From the NCBI GenBank assembly GCA_015065665.1, contig SVPX01000003.1:1-52324 (forward strand): a stretch of DNA of 52,324 bases, written 5' to 3'. Made by a program: the position numbers and the translations under genes. The notes beneath the pieces are model-generated. The model was not told where the DNA came from. It was given only the letters and a program-made list of their open reading frames with translations, and did no database searches. The first letter of the stretch is position 1, and each line of letters starts with the position of its first letter. Shown here in pieces: positions 9,457 through 18,569 of this stretch. The stretch comes from Oscillospiraceae bacterium (GTDB lineage Bacteria > Bacillota > Clostridia > Oscillospirales > Acutalibacteraceae).

Positions 9457-10311
9457 TCATCCTGTAACGACACCTGTAACGGTTACTACCGTTACTCCGT
9501 TACCCTGAGCTGTTCGTGCAGGTACAGTTATTGTAACAACTCCACCTGTGGGAAGTATCAGAGTATTATCTGCACTTACAGTATAATCACTCTCGTCATA
9601 TACTGTTATAACTCCGTTTGTAACAGAGCTTATTGAGGTAATCTCAAAGCCTGCAGGGAGTGTGTCCATAATCACAACATTTGTTGCAGGAATATTGCCT
9701 GAGTTCTCGATTGTGAAGGTGTAGGTCAGGGTATCACCTGAGGATACTACCGCCTTATCCACAGTCTTCACAATATCCACCTGAGCAAAGTCCGCTCTGG
9801 GAAGAGTTACAGAATCTGTGTCGGATTCCACCGCAACACCTGTAGCACTGCCCTGTCTGCCCAGCGCAAAAACAGTATTGGTGATACTCTCCACAATATC
9901 TGCAATATCCGCTGCCACCTGTGCCACATATACTACCGTAACACTTTCTCCTGCCGAAAGCACATCCGCAACAGGAATTACAAGGGGTGATACCGATGTT
10001 GGAGTAACCTCGGTTACTCCGCTGTCAGAGATAATCGCTGCACTTCTCTCAAGATACTCAAGGGGTGCATCTGCTCCGCCCATATCATCTGTAACCGAAA
10101 CTGCAAACAAAGGCTGTGTGCATGTGTTTGTAACCGTTACAAGATAAGTTATATTCTCCCCGGGACGCCAGTCCTCGTTGAGAGATACTTTATCTACTGT
10201 CAGAGCGTAACTGTCCAGCAGATTTGTTGACACCACATTGGAGGTTGCCGCGCCTGTATCGTCACCTGAGTTGTAGGTCAGGGTTGCAAAGTTATTAAGA
10301 ATTGTTGCCAT
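9457..10311 (-). CDS. DUF11 domain-containing protein without a signal peptide
   Basis: 284 aa; two DUF11-like repeats (ITYLVTVTNTCTQPLFAVSVTDDM; LTYTFTIENSGNIPATNVVIMDTLPAGFE). Confidence 0.75.
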   Translation of the reverse strand: MATILNNFATLTYNSGDDTGAATSNVVSTNLLDSYALTVDKVSLNEDWRPGENITYLVTVTNTCTQPLFAVSVTDDMGGADAPLEYLERSAAIISDSGVTEVTPTSVSPLVIPVADVLSAGESVTVVYVAQVAADIADIVESITNTVFALGRQGSATGVAVESDTDSVTLPRADFAQVDIVKTVDKAVVSSGDTLTYTFTIENSGNIPATNVVIMDTLPAGFEITSISSVTNGVITVYDESDYTVSADNTLILPTGGVVTITVPARTAQGNGVTVVTVTGVVTG

Positions 10312-10392
10312 ATTTTTCGCCTTTCTTTATTTTTATTATCACAGGGTTTCCCCTTTTCCATACTATGCAGACAGGCTGAAATATGACAAAAC

Positions 10393-10434
10393 AAAAAAGC
10401 ACATCTTTCATATACAGAAAGAAGTGCTTGTTAA
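10393..10434 (-). terminator. intrinsic terminator after the ABC-F gene
   Basis: AAGCACTTCTTTC..GAAAGATGTGCTT followed by TTTTGTTTTG on minus strand. Confidence 0.7.
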
Positions 10435-10444
10435 TAATATTCTG

Positions 10445-12364
10445 TTATTCCTCAGGAGCGGCTTCCATAAGAGATTCCCAGAGTTCAAAAACCTCTGCCT
10501 GTTCGTTCTGGAGTTCTTCAAGTTTTGCGGTAAGTTCCATAAGCTTTTCGTAGTCACCTGTAACTTCGTCACTTGAAATCTCGGTCTGAATCCCCTCAAT
10601 CTCAGCCTCCAGTTCCTCTATTCTCGCCTCGGCTTTTTTCAGGTCATTCTGACGTTTTCTCTCCCTTGCCTGCTCCTCCTTGCGGAGTTTGTAGTCATTC
10701 TGCTTGGGCTTTTTGGGAGCCTCCTCTGTTTTATCAGGAGTCTCTCGCTGAGCGGTTTTCTCCGCATAATAATCGTAATTGCCAAGATACTCGGTGACAC
10801 CTTCGGGAGTTATCTCGATTATCCTGTCAGCAAGTTTATTGATAAAATATCTGTCATGGCTGATGATAAGCATTGTACCTTCATAATCTGCCAAAGTTGC
10901 CTCAAGTGCTTCTCGTGATGGGGTATCAAGGTGGTTTGTAGGCTCGTCAAGGAGGAAAAAGTTCGCTCCTGAAAGCACCAGTTTAAGGAGAGATATTCTT
11001 GCTCTCTCACCACCGCTGAGAGTTGACACAGGCTTGAACACATCGTCACCTTTAATTAGGAAAGAGCCAAGCGCTGTGCGGATCTCAGTATTATCCATAC
11101 GGGGATAGGAGTCGCTTATCTCTTCAAGCGCATTCTTCTTGGGGTCCAGGTCAGATTGCATCTGGTCAAAGTAACCCAGGTCCACCCTTGCGCCAAAGGT
11201 CAGCTCATCAAACTGAGCGTCATAGTCACCGCAGAGAATCTTGAACAAGGTAGTTTTTCCGCAACCGTTGGCGCCAACAATGAACACTTTCTCACCTCGG
11301 CGGATATGAATATTCACATTCTGAAGCACTTGCTTTGAACCAAAACTCTTGCTTAAATTCTTAACGATAAGCACATCGTTGCCGCTTTCTCTGTCAGGGG
11401 TGAAACTCAGGTGAATATGGCTTTCTTCTCCCTCAGGCTTTACAAGGCGTTCTTTGATTCTGTCTGCCTCTTTCTGTTTACTTGCGGCAGTAATAAAGTT
11501 ATGTTCCCTGCCCCAACGTTTCTGCTGTTCAACTATACCCTCAATGCGTCTTATCTCGCGACTTTCTTTTTCATAGAGTTTCTGTGCCGCCTCAAGTTCA
11601 TGGGCTTTCTTCTCCATAAAGGTAGTATAGTTACCCTCATAGGCAGTAATTCTCTTATGCTGGAGTTCAATTGTCTTATTTGTAACTGCGTCAAGAAAAT
11701 ATCTGTCGTGGCTGATGATAAGGGCAGAGCCTCTGAAATCCTTGATAAACCCCTCAAGCCATCTGACAGAATTGATATCAAGGTGGTTTGTAGGCTCATC
11801 AAGAAGAAGAAAATCAGCCCCTGAAAGGAGAAGTTTTGCAAGTGATAGCTTTGATGCCTGTCCACCGCTGAGAGTACCTACAGCACGATTAAAATCCTCC
11901 TCAGTAAATCCAAGTCCGAGAAGTGCCGCTCTTGTGCGACTGCGGTATGTAAGTCCACCATCAGAATTGAAATTATCAATAAGGGCAGTCTGCTTGAGAA
12001 TCAGGGTATCAATATCCCCCACACCTTTGTCTATGCATCGGGTAAGGGATTCAATCTCCGCCTCCATATTCATAAGAGAAGTAAAAACTGTGAGAAGTTC
12101 ATCAAACACAGTTCGATCAGGATCACTACAAGCATGCTGCTGCATATACCCCACAGTAGTGTCACGGGCAATAAAGACATCACCCATCACAGGTGACATC
12201 TCCCCTGTGATTATCTTGAACAATGTGGTTTTACCTGTGCCGTTTCTGCCGATAAATCCTACAACATCGCCTTTTTCAATATCAAAGCTAACATCAGAAA
12301 ACAAAGTTCTCTCTACAAATGCCATAGAAAGACCTCTGATACTTACAACCGCCACAGTATCCAC
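10445..12364 (-). CDS. ABC-F family ATP-binding cassette protein
   Basis: 639 aa; two ABC domains (GRNGTGKTT / GANGCGKTT; LSGGQASKLSLAKLLL / LSGGERARISLLKLVL), no TM, charged linker and C-terminal coiled coil. Confidence 0.92.
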   Translation of the reverse strand: MDTVAVVSIRGLSMAFVERTLFSDVSFDIEKGDVVGFIGRNGTGKTTLFKIITGEMSPVMGDVFIARDTTVGYMQQHACSDPDRTVFDELLTVFTSLMNMEAEIESLTRCIDKGVGDIDTLILKQTALIDNFNSDGGLTYRSRTRAALLGLGFTEEDFNRAVGTLSGGQASKLSLAKLLLSGADFLLLDEPTNHLDINSVRWLEGFIKDFRGSALIISHDRYFLDAVTNKTIELQHKRITAYEGNYTTFMEKKAHELEAAQKLYEKESREIRRIEGIVEQQKRWGREHNFITAASKQKEADRIKERLVKPEGEESHIHLSFTPDRESGNDVLIVKNLSKSFGSKQVLQNVNIHIRRGEKVFIVGANGCGKTTLFKILCGDYDAQFDELTFGARVDLGYFDQMQSDLDPKKNALEEISDSYPRMDNTEIRTALGSFLIKGDDVFKPVSTLSGGERARISLLKLVLSGANFFLLDEPTNHLDTPSREALEATLADYEGTMLIISHDRYFINKLADRIIEITPEGVTEYLGNYDYYAEKTAQRETPDKTEEAPKKPKQNDYKLRKEEQARERKRQNDLKKAEARIEELEAEIEGIQTEISSDEVTGDYEKLMELTAKLEELQNEQAEVFELWESLMEAAPEE

Positions 12365-12483
12365 CTCGATTCAAAAAAACTAAAATATGGTACACTAATC
12401 AATGCACCATAAAAGTATATCATAAAAGACAGAATTATCAAGTTTTTTCTATTTGCATATATTGTATGTATATAAACAATAAA

Positions 12484-12525
12484 GAAAAAGCATCGACCGA
12501 ATATATCCAGCCGATGCTTTATTAA
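12484..12525 (-). terminator. intrinsic terminator after the DUF1292 gene
   Basis: Minus strand AAAGCATCGGCTGGATATATTCGGTCGATGCTTTTTC. Confidence 0.65.
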
Positions 12526-12543
12526 CCTGATATATAATGTTAC

Positions 12544-12846
12544 TTATTCGTCACCATTAATATCATTCTGAAGCTGTTCGAGAATAGTCTCAATAAATTT
12601 CCACTCTTCCTCTGTCTCCACAGGGAGCAGTTTGGTTTCATCCACATCGGGATTATAGATAGAGGCGTACACCTTCACATTGCCTTCCTCATCAAATGAA
12701 TTATCGGTATAAACAATGTAGTTTTTACCTGTTTCTTCATTTTCAAAGGTAAAAAGCACCTCACACTCAATCTCCTTACCCTCGTCGTTAACAACAGTAA
12801 AGGTCATATTTTCATCCATTGCTTCATAATCGATTCTGTCATCCAT
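12544..12846 (-). CDS. DUF1292 domain-containing protein
   Basis: 100 aa acidic; FTVVNDEGKEIECEVLFTFENEETGKNYIVYTDN...YASIYNPD. Confidence 0.88.
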   Translation of the reverse strand: MDDRIDYEAMDENMTFTVVNDEGKEIECEVLFTFENEETGKNYIVYTDNSFDEEGNVKVYASIYNPDVDETKLLPVETEEEWKFIETILEQLQNDINGDE

Positions 12847-13176
12847 AATATTATCTCCTTATATAAATAGTATTTTAAAAGCAACAACAATTAGTTTGAA
12901 TTATCATCACTTTATGTTGTTTATTTATACTTATTGTATCATATTTGCCGATTATCGTCAATAGGTTTTATAAAAAAATTTTAGAAAACACAGGCTATAT
13001 GACATATTCCGACATATAATAACCCACCGATTCCGGAGCAGCAAACTGCACAGTTCCCACCGTATTCCTCCATTATCGCAGAAAAAAGATAAAAATACCA
13101 TAACAAGCAAAACTCAGTTTCCATCAAGCTTTTGACAAAACAAAAGAAAAATTTTTAAAATTTTTTCAAAAAAGTG

Positions 13177-13205
13177 TTGACAAAACCCTCTGTGCGTGTT
13201 ATATT
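13177..13205 (+). promoter_or_regulatory. sigma-A promoter of tRNA genes
   Basis: TTGACA-17 nt-TATATT, about 15 bp upstream of tRNA-Thr. Confidence 0.75.
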
Positions 13206-13220
13206 AATTGAGCGTTCTTC

Positions 13221-13296
13221 GCTGGTGTAGCTCAGTTGGTAGAGCAGCTGATTTGTAATCAGCAGGTCGGGGGTTCGAGTCCGTCCACCAGCTCCA
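13221..13296 (+). tRNA. tRNA-Thr (anticodon TGT)
   Basis: GCTGGTG...CACCAGC acceptor stem, anticodon arm GCTGATTTGTAATCAGC, T arm GGGTTCGAGTCC, encoded CCA. Confidence 0.95.
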
Positions 13297-13301
13297 GAAA
13301 C

Positions 13302-13329
13302 AAAGACCTGCTTAATTAAGCAGGTCTTT
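13302..13329. terminator. palindromic terminator between tRNA genes
   Basis: AAAGACCTGCTTAATTAAGCAGGTCTTT perfect palindrome. Confidence 0.6.
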
Positions 13330-13334
13330 CATAT

Positions 13335-13419
13335 GGGAGAATTCCCGAGTGGCCAAAGGGGGCAGACTGTAAATCTGTTGTCAGTGACTTCGGTGGTTCG
13401 AATCCACCTTCTCCCACCA
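13335..13419 (+). tRNA. tRNA-Tyr (anticodon GTA, long variable arm)
   Basis: GGGAGAA...TTCTCCC acceptor stem, anticodon arm CAGACTGTAAATCTG, class II variable arm, T arm GGTTCGAATCC, encoded CCA. Confidence 0.95.
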
Positions 13420-13453
13420 AAAAATCGACAAGTTTCGACTTGTCGATTTTTTT
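13420..13453 (+). terminator. intrinsic terminator after tRNA-Tyr
   Basis: AAATCGACAAG-TTTCGA-CTTGTCGATTT followed by T run. Confidence 0.85.
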
Positions 13454-13456
13454 ATT

Positions 13457-13645
13457 CATTGCGAAAGCAATGGTATATCATCAACAATGGCAATTTGCCA
13501 TTGTTGTATCTCATCAGTCCGTCAGAACTGCATCTCATCACGCGTAGCGTGTATCAAAAAACTTTCGCAATGATGATATACAAGACTTTGTCTTGATGAT
13601 ATGCAATTTTTTCGAAATTGATGATATACAACGGCAAAGCCGTTG
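13457..13645. repeat. array of at least 7 small perfect or near-perfect hairpins joined by TATATCAT/TATCTCAT or ATGATATA spacers
   Basis: CATTGCgaaaGCAATG, CAACAATGGCaatttGCCATTGTTG, CAGTccgtcagAACTG, CACGCgtaGCGTG, CAAGActttgTCTTG, CAATTTtttcGAAATTG, CAACGGCaaaGCCGTTG. Confidence 0.85.
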
Positions 13646-13718
13646 ATTAAAAATGTCGGGTTTCGAACATATAGGTCAAAAAATAAATGAACATCGAATT
13701 CGTACACCCTTTCCAGAA

Positions 13719-13746
13719 AAGTCCGTTGCATTAGCATCGGACTTTT
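13719..13746 (+). terminator. terminator-like hairpin
   Basis: AAGTCCGTTGCATTAGCATCGGACTTTTT. Confidence 0.55.
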
Positions 13747-13812
13747 TGAGTTTTATATTCGCTTTGAACGGTTAAAAGAAAACTTAGCATCACTCCCACT
13801 AAGTCGGAACAC

Positions 13813-13836
13813 CACTAAATATCTTGATATTTAGTG
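13813..13836. promoter_or_regulatory. perfect 11-bp inverted repeat overlapping a predicted -35 element
   Basis: CACTAAATATC-TT-GATATTTAGTG, with TTGATA-16 nt-TATACT promoter (13824..13851) directly upstream of the 5'-nucleotidase gene. Confidence 0.6.
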
Positions 13837-13868
13837 ATGTTGTGATATACTGATTATGAGGTGATTTT

Positions 13869-15677
13869 ATGAACAAGACTCCTGATACCAAAAACTTTCT
13901 TCTGAAAATTTCTTCCCTGATTACATGTCTGGTTTTACTCTGCACTGTTGTTCCTTTTACAACACACGCACAGAATACCATAAGTTCTGATATTGTAATC
14001 CTCTACGAAAACGATGTTCATTGCGCTGTGGAGGGATACTCAAAACTTCTGGCACTGAAAAATGAGCTTAAAGAAGAAAACGAGTATGTTGGTGTTGTCT
14101 CTATGGGCGATTTTGTTCAGGGAGATACTCTGGGTGCTATTTCCAAGGGAGAGTACATCATTAATATGATGAATATGGTGGAATATGATGCCATCGGTCT
14201 TGGAAACCACGAGTTTGATTATAAGCTCCAGAGACTTTTTGAACTCTCCGACAGCCTTAACACAAAGCCTGTTTGCAGCAATTTTTACAAATCAGGCGAG
14301 AGCACTCCTGTTTTCGAGCCATACATTATAAAATCCTATGGTGATATTGATATTGCATACATCGGTGTAACAACCCCCGACACCCTGACTTCATCTTCTC
14401 CTGTACAGTTTATGGATGAAAACGGTAAATACATCTATAATTTCAGCGGAGATAACCTCTATGCAACAGTACAGAAGGCAATTGACAGCGCAGAAGCAGC
14501 AGGTGCTGAATATATTGTAGGTCTTGCTCATTTAGGTACAGAAGATGTTTACGAGCAGTGGAGCACACCCACTCTTATCAAAAACACATCTGGCTTCGAT
14601 GTGGTTCTTGACGGACACTCTCACAGCATCGTAGAAGGTATGACAGTTAAGGATAAGACAGGAAACGATGTTACTGTTTCTTCAACAGGTACGAAGTTTG
14701 CAAACATCGGAAAACTTACCATCTCAGAGGACAAAATTACCACCGAGCTAATCCCAACGGACACATACACACAGACTGATGCAGGTATTGATGAATACAT
14801 AATCAAGATTAAAGAAGAATACAGCAAACTCGGAGACCGAATTATCGGCAAAAGTGAATACGACCTTCTGTATGCCGATGCAAACGGCAACCGACTTGTC
14901 CGCAACACCGAAACAAACCTGGGTGATTTCTGTGCCGATGCGTTCAGAGTTGTTACAGGTGCCGATATTGGTGTTATCAACGGCGGCGGAATCCGCGCAG
15001 GACTTAAAAAAGGCGACATAACATTCAATGATATTTTCAGTATTTTCCCCTTTAACAATACAGTATGTGTTGCTGAGGTAACAGGTCAGCAGATACTTGA
15101 TTTTTTAGAGCTGAGCGTATGTGCCTATCCTGACGAAAACGGCTCCTTCCAGCATGTTTCGGGACTTACCTATACACTCAATGCCTATATTCCCTCTCCT
15201 GTTAAGCTGGATAGCAATATGGCCTTTGAAAGCATAGATGGAGAGCGAAGAGTAACAGATGTAAAAATCCTTAACAGTAAAACAGGTGAGTACGAGGCAA
15301 TCAAAACCACAAAGAATTATACTATAGCCTCTCATAACTATCTGCTTCTTGACCATGGTTCAGGTGCTACAATGTTTGACAATGCAAAAATAATCAGCAA
15401 TAATGGTATGCTTGACGCAGAACTCCTTGAAGTTTATATCAACGAGCATCTGAACGGAGTTGTGGGAAAAGAGTACGAAGCCTCACAGAACAGAGTAACG
15501 GTGGTTACGGAAGAACAGATTGAAACTCTGCCTGAAGGCACCACACCAAACGCAGATACTTCTGAAAAGTCACCTCATACAGGTGATAACCGTGCATATG
15601 TCTGTATGTTTGTTGCAACATCTATACTCGTATCCATATTCTCCATATATGCATACTATAGAAAAGCGAAAGAATAA
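13869..15677 (+). CDS. secreted/cell-wall 5'-nucleotidase family metallophosphatase (UshA-like) with C-terminal sorting-like signal
   Basis: 602 aa; signal peptide, YENDVHCAVEGYSK, MGDFVQGD, GLGNHEFDY, NGGGIRAGLKKGDIT; C-term SPHTGD-hydrophobic segment-RKAKE. Confidence 0.93.
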   Translation: MNKTPDTKNFLLKISSLITCLVLLCTVVPFTTHAQNTISSDIVILYENDVHCAVEGYSKLLALKNELKEENEYVGVVSMGDFVQGDTLGAISKGEYIINMMNMVEYDAIGLGNHEFDYKLQRLFELSDSLNTKPVCSNFYKSGESTPVFEPYIIKSYGDIDIAYIGVTTPDTLTSSSPVQFMDENGKYIYNFSGDNLYATVQKAIDSAEAAGAEYIVGLAHLGTEDVYEQWSTPTLIKNTSGFDVVLDGHSHSIVEGMTVKDKTGNDVTVSSTGTKFANIGKLTISEDKITTELIPTDTYTQTDAGIDEYIIKIKEEYSKLGDRIIGKSEYDLLYADANGNRLVRNTETNLGDFCADAFRVVTGADIGVINGGGIRAGLKKGDITFNDIFSIFPFNNTVCVAEVTGQQILDFLELSVCAYPDENGSFQHVSGLTYTLNAYIPSPVKLDSNMAFESIDGERRVTDVKILNSKTGEYEAIKTTKNYTIASHNYLLLDHGSGATMFDNAKIISNNGMLDAELLEVYINEHLNGVVGKEYEASQNRVTVVTEEQIETLPEGTTPNADTSEKSPHTGDNRAYVCMFVATSILVSIFSIYAYYRKAKE

Positions 15678-15884
15678 AAGCGACTGAATCCTGACAATTA
15701 TCAAGCAACATATTGGTTCAACATAAAAAGCCGACTTTTATGTTTATACGCTTATAATTACAGAACAGAACACAGGAATGCTAAAAAACCGGCTTATCTG
15801 TGAGATTTTTTTAAAAAAACTATTGACTTTTTAAAATTGCTGTACTAAAATAATTATTAAATTTGAATATCACAAAACGACTAT

Positions 15885-16141
15885 GATGAAGACGGTCGGA
15901 AATGTAGGCTTGACAGAGAGTTGCCGTTTGGTGCGAGGCAACAGCAAAATTTTCCTTATGACCTATCACTTCTGAGTCGGAGGACCGAAAGGCATTTTGC
16001 TCAGTAGACTCCTTCCGTATTGCTGCGTAAAAGCAAAGGGCTTGTCAGAGCTCGGTAAGTGACGGAATTTTTCCGTAATTTGAGTGGTACCGCGGGTTTT
16101 ATAACTCGTCTCAAAGGATTTCTTTTGAGACGGGTTTTTTT
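15885..16141 (+). promoter_or_regulatory. T-box riboswitch leader (predicted Ile specifier AUC)
   Basis: AGAGAGTTGCC stem I, GACCTATCACTTCTGAG specifier region, TGAGTGGTACCGCGGG T-box, terminator CGTCTCAAAGGATTTCTTTTGAGACGGGTTTTTTT. Confidence 0.94.
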
Positions 16142-16198
16142 GTTTTATTCAGATTTGTAACCATTAACAACTGTCATTTTGAAAGGAGACAAACAAAA

Positions 16199-18499
16199 AT
16201 GGATTACAGTTTGAAAGAAGTTGCAGGCAGAATCAAAGGTCTGCGCGAGGCTAAAGGATACACACAGGAGGAACTTGCAAAACTCACAGGTGTATCGGTT
16301 GAAGATTATATGCTTTTAGAGGAAGGCGAAACAGACTTCAGTTTCACATTTATCTACAAATGTGCTAAAGCCTGTGATGTTGAGGTTATTGATTTGCTGG
16401 AAGGTACCAGTTCAACCCTCAGCTCCTTTGAAATCATCAGAAAAGGCGAAGGCAGCAAAATCCTTAAAAAGCACGGTGTTGAGTACAACAATCTCGCCCC
16501 TAAGTTCAAGGATAAACTTGCAGAGCCTTTCCTTGTTAAATTCCCCTATCTCCCTGAGGAACAGTCTGCTCCCATCAAACTCAGTTCCCACAAAGGTCAG
16601 GAGTTTGATGTAATCGTAAAAGGTTCACTCAAAGTTCAGATTGGTAATCACATAGACATCCTTCACGAGGGTGATTCTATTTTCTATAACAGTACCATTC
16701 CCCATGGTATGATTGCAGTAAGCGAGGGCGGTTGCGAGTTCCACGCCGTTGTACTCAATCCCCAGGAGGGTAGCGTAAGCGAGGAGTATCCCGCTACACC
16801 CTATGTACACCCCAAGGCTCCTGTAAAAGAATCCTCTACCAAAACAGTTGCCGATGACTTTGTTGATTGCACTTATGATGAAAATGGTGTTTTCAATGGC
16901 ATCAGCTTCAAGAATGAGGATAAGTTCAACTTTGCATTTGACTGTGTTGACGCAATTGCTCAGAAGACTCCCGATAAACTTGCTATGATGTGGGTTGCAA
17001 ACGATAAAACAGACCGCAGATTCACATTCAGCGATATGAAAAAATACTCCGCAAAAACAGCAAACTACTTTGAATCCCTTGGCATCAAGAAGGGCGACAC
17101 AGTTATGCTTGTTCTTAAGCGTCATTATCAGTTCTGGTTCTGTATGCTTGCACTGCACAAGATTGGTGCAATCGCAATCCCTGCAACAAATCAGCTTGTT
17201 GAACACGATTTCACATACAGATACAAGGCTGCTAAAGTTAAGGCAATCGTTTGTACCGCTGATGGTGATGTATCACTTGAAGCAGAAAAAGCAGCCGCTG
17301 ATTTCCCCGATATGGTCAAAATCCTTGTAGGCGGTCAGAAAGACGGCTGGAACGACTTTAATGTTGAGATGGAGCGTTTCAGCACACATTACTTCCGTAA
17401 CGAAAACACACCCTGCGGTAACGATCCTATGCTTATGCTCTTCACATCAGGCACAACAGGTTATCCCCGTATCGCAACTCACTCCTATAAATATGCTCTG
17501 GGACATTATCCCACAGCAAAGCACTGGCACAATGTAAATCCCGATGGCTTACACTTTACAATCTCCGACACAGGTTGGGGTAAGGCTCTGTGGGGTAAGC
17601 TTTATGGTCAGTGGCTCTGCGAGGCTGCTGTCTTCACCTATGACTTTGACAGATTCCACTCAGAAGATATCCTGCCTATGTTCGCAAAATACGGCATCAC
17701 AACCTTCTGCGCACCTCCTACAATGTATCGTTTCTTCATCAAAGAGGACCTTTCAAAGTACGACCTTTCCTCTATCGAATATGCTACAACAGCAGGTGAA
17801 GCTCTGAACCCCGAGGTATTCAACCAGTTCAAGAAGGCAACAGGTCTTACAATCATGGAAGGCTTCGGCCAGACAGAAACAACTCTGTCAATTGCAAACT
17901 TTGTTGGTTCTACTCCCAGAATCGGTTCTATGGGTAAGCCCAGCCCCCTTTACGATGTTGTTGTGCTTGATCCCGATGGCAAAGAGTGTAAAACAGGTGA
18001 CGCAGGCGAAATCTGCATCCGCACTAAAGAGAATGCACCCTGCGGTCTCTTCATCGGCTACTATCTTGACGAAGAAAAGACAAACGAGGCTTGGCACGAT
18101 GGCTACTATCACACAGGTGATCAGGCTACCATGGACGAGGACGGATATCTTTGGTATGTTGGCCGTATCGATGATGTTATCAAGTCATCCGGCTATCGTA
18201 TCGGACCTTTCGAGATTGAAAGTGTTATCATGGAACTCCCCTATGTTCTTGAGTGTGCAATCACTCCTGTTCCCGATGAGGTAAGAGGACAGATTGTAAA
18301 GGCTACTATCGTTCTTGTAAAAGGTCAGCAGGGTTCCGATGAACTGAAAAAGGAAATCCAGGAGTATGTAAAAACTCACACCGCTCCTTACAAGTACCCC
18401 AGAATCGTAGAGTTTGTTGAGGAACTTCCCAAGACAATCTCAGGTAAAGTAAGACGTGTGGAAATCCGCAAAAATGATATTGAAAAAATGAATAAATAA
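16199..18499 (+). CDS. HTH (XRE)-cupin-AMP-binding acyl-CoA synthetase
   Basis: 766 aa; N-term HTH (IKGLREAKGYTQEELAKLTGVSVEDYMLLEEG), cupin (HKGQEFDVIVKGSLKVQIGNHIDILHEGDSIFYNSTIPHG), then LFTSGTTGYPRIATHSY, GFGQTETT, YHTGDQATMDEDGYLWYVGRIDDVIKSSGYRIGPFEIE. Confidence 0.93.
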   Translation: MDYSLKEVAGRIKGLREAKGYTQEELAKLTGVSVEDYMLLEEGETDFSFTFIYKCAKACDVEVIDLLEGTSSTLSSFEIIRKGEGSKILKKHGVEYNNLAPKFKDKLAEPFLVKFPYLPEEQSAPIKLSSHKGQEFDVIVKGSLKVQIGNHIDILHEGDSIFYNSTIPHGMIAVSEGGCEFHAVVLNPQEGSVSEEYPATPYVHPKAPVKESSTKTVADDFVDCTYDENGVFNGISFKNEDKFNFAFDCVDAIAQKTPDKLAMMWVANDKTDRRFTFSDMKKYSAKTANYFESLGIKKGDTVMLVLKRHYQFWFCMLALHKIGAIAIPATNQLVEHDFTYRYKAAKVKAIVCTADGDVSLEAEKAAADFPDMVKILVGGQKDGWNDFNVEMERFSTHYFRNENTPCGNDPMLMLFTSGTTGYPRIATHSYKYALGHYPTAKHWHNVNPDGLHFTISDTGWGKALWGKLYGQWLCEAAVFTYDFDRFHSEDILPMFAKYGITTFCAPPTMYRFFIKEDLSKYDLSSIEYATTAGEALNPEVFNQFKKATGLTIMEGFGQTETTLSIANFVGSTPRIGSMGKPSPLYDVVVLDPDGKECKTGDAGEICIRTKENAPCGLFIGYYLDEEKTNEAWHDGYYHTGDQATMDEDGYLWYVGRIDDVIKSSGYRIGPFEIESVIMELPYVLECAITPVPDEVRGQIVKATIVLVKGQQGSDELKKEIQEYVKTHTAPYKYPRIVEFVEELPKTISGKVRRVEIRKNDIEKMNK

Positions 18500-18504
18500 A
18501 AAAC

Positions 18505-18550
18505 AAAACGGCAGATAATCTGAGTAACTTCAGATTATCTGCCGTTTTTT
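18505..18550. terminator. bidirectional terminator
   Basis: AAACGGCAGATAATCTGAGTAACTTCAGATTATCTGCCGTTTTTT. Confidence 0.85.
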
Positions 18551-18569
18551 CTGACAAATAATATTTTTA

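Noticed and set aside
10573-12383. Plus-strand ORFs (e.g. 222 aa at 11715-12383)
   Set aside because: Antisense shadows of the ABC-F gene
13457-13645. CRISPR array
   Set aside because: Conserved spacer-like element is only 8-9 nt, units are palindromes of varying sequence, no fixed repeat length, no cas genes
16625-17206. 193-aa minus-strand ORF
   Set aside because: Lies inside the HTH-cupin-acyl-CoA synthetase gene; no recognisable motif
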